From Halorubrum ezzemoulense DSM 17463 (GTDB lineage: Archaea > Halobacteriota > Halobacteria > Halobacteriales > Haloferacaceae): DNA of 64,000 bases. The notes under the pieces are model-generated. The model did no database searches. It saw nothing but the letters and a program-made list of their open reading frames with translations, and had not been told where the DNA came from. Shown here piece by piece: positions 61,109 through 64,000 of the stretch. The DNA is taken from NCBI RefSeq assembly GCF_002114285.1, contig NZ_NEDJ01000005.1, positions 1 through 64,000 on the forward strand, written 5' to 3'. Each line of letters opens with the position of its first letter. Positions within the stretch are counted from its first letter, which is position 1. A program made the position numbers and the translations under genes.

Positions 61109-61705
61109 TCAGAGCTCCTCCTCGAAGTGGACGAGTTCGTACGCGCCGGCGGTCGAGGTGTCCGTCCGCTCGTATCCCCGACTCGCGTAGAAGTCGAGCG
61201 CCGCGGGCTGGCGCGTCGAGGTCGTCGCGAGGAGCGTCTCGAACCCACCGGAGGCCGCCCGCCGCTCCAGCTCGTCGAGCAGCGCCCGTCCGTAGCCGCG
61301 CCGCTGATACGGCGGCGCGACGCGCATCCGGTGGAGCTCCGCGGCGCCGGGGCGGTCGCGCTCGTCGCCGTGCCCGGCCTCGTTGGGCACGTAGCCGCCC
61401 ATCGCGGCGAGCGTCCCGTCGTGGGTCGCCAGTTGGTCCGGGGCCCGTGACGCCGCCGAATCCACCGACTGCCGCTCCGGCGACGGATCGTCCGGCGACT
61501 GGTCGGCGTCGACGGCGTCGACGACGCCGACGACGAACGCGCCCCCCGCGTCGAGGTACGACGCCGCCACGGACCGCAGGTCGTCGGTGCCGGGGATGTC
61601 GGACGGGTCGACCCCGGTCTCCCGCATCGCCCACTCGTGAAGCGCCCACACGGCCGCGTCGTCCCGCGGGTCGTACGACCGGAGCGAGAGTTCGTTCGCG
61701 TCCAC
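61109..61705 (-). CDS. GNAT-family N-acetyltransferase
   Basis: The 198-residue protein opens with GTG and MDANELSLRSYDPRDDAAVWALHEWAM, the typical first strand/helix of GNATs. The acetyl-CoA loop motif A is RVAPPYQRRGYGRALLDELERRA (about 133-155), and the late TSTRQPAALDFYASRGYERTD contains the conserved Tyr of motif B. An acidic linker (ADQSPDDPSPERQSVDSAASR) around 75-95 is a haloarchaeal insertion. Substrate unknown. It is convergent with trpB, 55 bases apart. Confidence 0.85.
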   Translation of the reverse strand: MDANELSLRSYDPRDDAAVWALHEWAMRETGVDPSDIPGTDDLRSVAASYLDAGGAFVVGVVDAVDADQSPDDPSPERQSVDSAASRAPDQLATHDGTLAAMGGYVPNEAGHGDERDRPGAAELHRMRVAPPYQRRGYGRALLDELERRAASGGFETLLATTSTRQPAALDFYASRGYERTDTSTAGAYELVHFEEEL

Positions 61706-61824
61706 GACGAACCGTGACGGCGCGTCCGGCTTGAAGACACGGATCGCGGGGGGCGCGCTCGCTCTCTGAGCGTCGACGTTACCGCATATCCGCGCTCGAC
61801 GCGTCCGCGCTCAGCGCGTCGACC

Positions 61825-62502
61825 CTACTCACCGCCAGCGATCTCTTCGAGGCGCTCCGTCCCGGCCTCGACGTGGCCCCCGTGGAAGCAGACCGTCTCC
61901 GCCACGTCCCGGTCGGCGAGGACCGCGACGCTCTCCAGCGCGGTGTCGAGGTCCGGGGTCATCTCCGGGCTGAGCCCGGCGAGTTCGCCGTCGGCGACGG
62001 TGAGCGCGTCGGCGCTGACGAGCAGCTCGGCGTCGGGGAAGTACGCCGACACGTGCCCCGGGCTGTGGCCGGGGGTCGGGACGACCTCCGTCGGACCGGC
62101 CGCCGTCGCGAACGTCTCGCCCCCGGTCAGGCGGACGTCGACAGTCGCCGGTTCGATCACCGTCGGCCGCTCCTCGCTCGACTTGACGAGCTCCTCGTCG
62201 CCCTCCAGGTACGGGGCCTCTGCCTCGTGGGCGAACACGGCGGCGCCGGTCCGGTCGACCACGGCCGCCAGACAGGCGGCGAGGTCGAGCTCCTAATGCG
62301 TGACGAGGACGCCCCGCGCGTCGTCGAGGGACAACCCCTTGTCCGCGAGCGCGTCTCCGAGGACGCCGACCTCGTCGGGCAGGCCAACGTCGATCAGGAG
62401 GAGTCCCTGCGGGGTCTCGACCGCGGTGGGAGTGAGTGTCGCTTCCCGGCCGTCCAGCGATACGTGTAGCGGGAGTGCGCGTACGCCCGGCGCGAGTTCC
62501 AT
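61825..62502 (-). pseudogene. MBL-fold hydrolase gene interrupted by TAG in its metal motif
   Basis: Read from the ATG at 62502, the frame encodes MELAPGVRALPLHVSLDG, then LLLIDVGLPDEVG and DDARGVLVTH, and meets TAG at 62293-62295. The same frame then stays open to 61825 and gives the rest of an MBL enzyme: AVFAHEAEAPY, VVPTPGHSPGHVSAYF, LLVSADALTV and ETVCFHGGHVEAG. Expected is THxDxDH; here it is TH, stop, ELDL, so besides the stop Asp has become Glu and the ligand His has become Leu. No frameshift is needed. The gene is most likely a recent pseudogene. An intact relative is at 22810-23484. Confidence 0.8.
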
Positions 62503-62551
62503 GGCAGACGCTGGTCGCCGATCGAGTTCGAGCGGGCGAGCCTCGACGGGC

Positions 62552-63163
62552 TCACTCGGGCGCCGGGAGCTCCTCGGCGACGTTCACGTCGTGTCCGGCG
62601 ACGTACCCGTTCAGCTTGGCGGCGAGCGGCGACTCTCGCAGCTCGGCGCCGTCGTATCCGGCCGCGTCGAACGGCTCAATTAGTGACGAGGCGGACCTGA
62701 GCCTGTACTTCTGGTGGTAGTCCTCCGCGGGAGAGAACCGCGACAGCCGCTCGACGCGCGTGTCGATCCCGTCGGCGGTGAGTCCCCGCGCCGAGAGGAA
62801 CTCGTCGAGGGCCTCCCGCTGGGCCGCGCGCTCGACGAGGACGACGTTCTGGTACTGCGTCTTCCGGGACTGCCGCCGCGGGTCGTGCGCCGCGAACACC
62901 CGTTCCAGCACATCCCGGTACGATATCGTTTCGGGGTCGAAATCGACCTGAACCACCTCCGTGTGGTCGCCCAGCGAGTGGTACGTCGGGTCACGTTTGG
63001 TCCCACCCGCGTACCCCGCGCGGGTGCGGACGACGCCCTCCACCGCGCCGAACTGCGCGTCCGGGCCCCAGAAGCAGCCGACGCCGAACGTCGCCGTCTC
63101 GGTCTCGCCGGCGTCGGCCGCGCGGCGGTCGTACTCGCGTACCTGTGTCCGTGTGAGTTCCAT
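62552..63163 (-). CDS. msrA: Peptide-methionine (S)-S-oxide reductase A
   Basis: The 203-residue enzyme repairs oxidised methionine. Catalytic Cys30 is in GVGCFWGPDAQF; VVRTRAGYAGGTKRDPTYHSLGDHTEVVQVDFDP, VFAAHDPRR, TQYQNVVLV and AEDYHQKYRL follow the MsrA pattern exactly. Only the first Cys is present; resolving Cys residues at the C-terminus are absent, so reduction may use another thiol donor. The ATG at 63163 is the family start; open sequence beyond it is not conserved. It is divergent from the Gfo/Idh/MocA gene, 162 bases apart. Confidence 0.93.
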   Translation of the reverse strand: MELTRTQVREYDRRAADAGETETATFGVGCFWGPDAQFGAVEGVVRTRAGYAGGTKRDPTYHSLGDHTEVVQVDFDPETISYRDVLERVFAAHDPRRQSRKTQYQNVVLVERAAQREALDEFLSARGLTADGIDTRVERLSRFSPAEDYHQKYRLRSASSLIEPFDAAGYDGAELRESPLAAKLNGYVAGHDVNVAEELPAPE

Positions 63164-63325
63164 GGGTGCCACCTGTCTGTAGAGCCGCCGGAGCGCGGTT
63201 CGCGGGTCGGACCGCATCGCCCGTGTCTCGGGCTCGCAGACGGATACATTGCGCGCCGCCCCACGTCGAGCGTCTCGTTCGGCCGGGACCCAAACCACTT
63301 GAGGTGGGGCCGCGTCGCGGCGGAC

Positions 63326-64000
63326 ATGAGCGCTCACTCGACCGAACCGGCCCGCCTCGAATTCGGCGTCCTCGGGACCGCGGGAATCGCCGACAAGGCC
63401 GTCGTCCCGGCGATCGCCGCGAGCGACCACGCCGTCGGCGCGGTCGCGTTCCGGGACGCCGACCGCGCGGCGTCGTTCGCCGCCCGCCACTCGATCCCCC
63501 GCAGTTACGGCACCTACGAGGCACTGCTCGACGACGACGCCATCGACGCGGTGTACGTCCCGCTCCCCAACGGGCTCCACGGTGAGTGGACGAAACGCGC
63601 CGCGGACGCCGGGCTCGCCGTCCTCTGCGAGAAGCCGCTGGCCGCCGACGCCGCCGAGGCGCGAGCGGTCGCCGACCACTGCGACCGCCGCGGCGTCACC
63701 TTGATGGAGGCGTTCATGTACCGGTACCACCCCCGGACCGAGCGCGCCGTCGAGCTCGCCGCGACGGAACTCGACGACGTGCGCACGGTGACCGCGACGT
63801 TCCGGTTCCCGCTGTCCGACCGCCCGAACGACGTTCGGCTCGACCCGGAGCTCGCCGGCGGGTCGCTGATGGACGTCGGCTGCTACCCCGTTTCGCTGGC
63901 TCGCACCGTCCTCGGCGCTCCCGACCGGGCGTACGCCCACACGGGGGACACCCGCGACGCGGGCGTCGACACCGAACTCGCGGGCGTGCTGGCGTACGGC
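63326..64000 (+). CDS. Gfo/Idh/MocA-family oxidoreductase (3' end cut off)
   Basis: The first 225 codons are inside the window; the frame stays open at the edge. It begins with 10 residues and then the NAD(P) Rossmann fold (EFGVLGTAGIADKAVVPAIA), followed by DAVYVPLPNGLHGEWTKRAADAGLAVLCEKPL, the family signature with catalytic Lys in CEKPL, EAFMYRYHPRT, and GGSLMDVGCYPVSLARTVLG, the substrate-domain signature. Sugar or inositol dehydrogenase activity is likely; the substrate is unknown. The usual length is about 330-370 residues, so roughly 100-150 are missing. Confidence 0.9.
   Translation, partial: MSAHSTEPARLEFGVLGTAGIADKAVVPAIAASDHAVGAVAFRDADRAASFAARHSIPRSYGTYEALLDDDAIDAVYVPLPNGLHGEWTKRAADAGLAVLCEKPLAADAAEARAVADHCDRRGVTLMEAFMYRYHPRTERAVELAATELDDVRTVTATFRFPLSDRPNDVRLDPELAGGSLMDVGCYPVSLARTVLGAPDRAYAHTGDTRDAGVDTELAGVLAYG

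Noticed and set aside
62290-62298. TAG in the MBL gene as a pyrrolysine codon
   Set aside because: Two metal ligands beside it are also changed and no pylTSBCD gene is visible here, so decay is simpler. It is left as a check in the findings.
1-64000. CRISPR arrays, insertion sequences, toxin-antitoxin or defence islands
   Set aside because: None were seen: no spaced direct repeats, no transposase motifs and no cluster of defence domains. The small RHH protein at 32166 has no toxin partner beside it.

Overview
The window is chromosomal DNA of an extremely halophilic archaeon (class Halobacteria). The evidence is very high GC, acidic proteins, two TFIIB-type factors, GatE for Gln-tRNA formation, a halocyanin, archaeal Elp3 and RqcH, and TATA boxes 25-32 bases before many start codons (leaderless transcription). 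The general look is Halorubrum/Haloferacales-like, but that is an impression and not a demonstrated assignment. Almost everything is ordinary core genome. I see no integrated virus, CRISPR array, insertion sequence or defence island.

Layout. 1-160: 3' end of a 5S rRNA and a strong hairpin-plus-T6 terminator. 426-10651: a RecA/KaiC-like protein, a DMT transporter, a histidine kinase, an OGG-type glycosylase, small conserved proteins, a first TFB and an M20 amidohydrolase. 10712-20329: an intracellular alpha-glucan cluster, with a CaCA exchanger, MalQ and a GH13 amylase on the minus strand and, divergently, a 1570-residue protein holding two GH15 modules. 20358-28370: a MutS-like ATPase with its overlapping partner, an MBL hydrolase, the run uspA-menE-acyl-CoA dehydrogenase, and a second TFB. 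28706-41121: METTL5-like methyltransferase, a rhomboid-fold protein, UPF0058, an RHH regulator, a molybdopterin oxidoreductase, menF, a PAC2 protein, an NSUN-type RNA methyltransferase with a downstream PUA-like candidate, DoxX, a Bax1/DUF790-type nuclease and thiC. 41233-52420: elp3, an S8 peptidase remnant, rqcH, purF, halocyanin and DUF420, tRNA-Leu(GAG), a repeat-rich gap, gatE and a PsiE-type protein. 52428-64000: Lrp with a divergent DMT exporter, a 2Fe-2S ferredoxin, birA, a second uspA, ychF, thrC with divergent trpB, GNAT, a nonsense-interrupted MBL gene, msrA and a truncated Gfo/Idh/MocA oxidoreductase.

How the genes work together. MalQ, GH13 and the double GH15 have no evident export signals and should turn cytoplasmic maltodextrin into glucose. 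MenF and MenE belong to menaquinone synthesis but lie apart. Halocyanin, DUF420 and the ferredoxin serve electron transfer. Elp3, RqcH, GatE, METTL5-like, NSUN-type and YchF serve translation.

The points most worth a second look are decayed or altered genes and possible operators. They are: an S8 peptidase collapsed to signal peptide plus C-terminus around a shared VAGLAAL segment; an MBL gene with a stop codon inside its metal-binding motif and two ligand changes; a rhomboid whose catalytic Ser aligns with Val; a MenE-like ligase whose A10 Lys is Thr; the tandem GH15 protein; a perfect inverted repeat between the thiC TATA box and its start codon; and another between divergent lrp and its putative exporter. 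I did not find a clear new multi-gene system.
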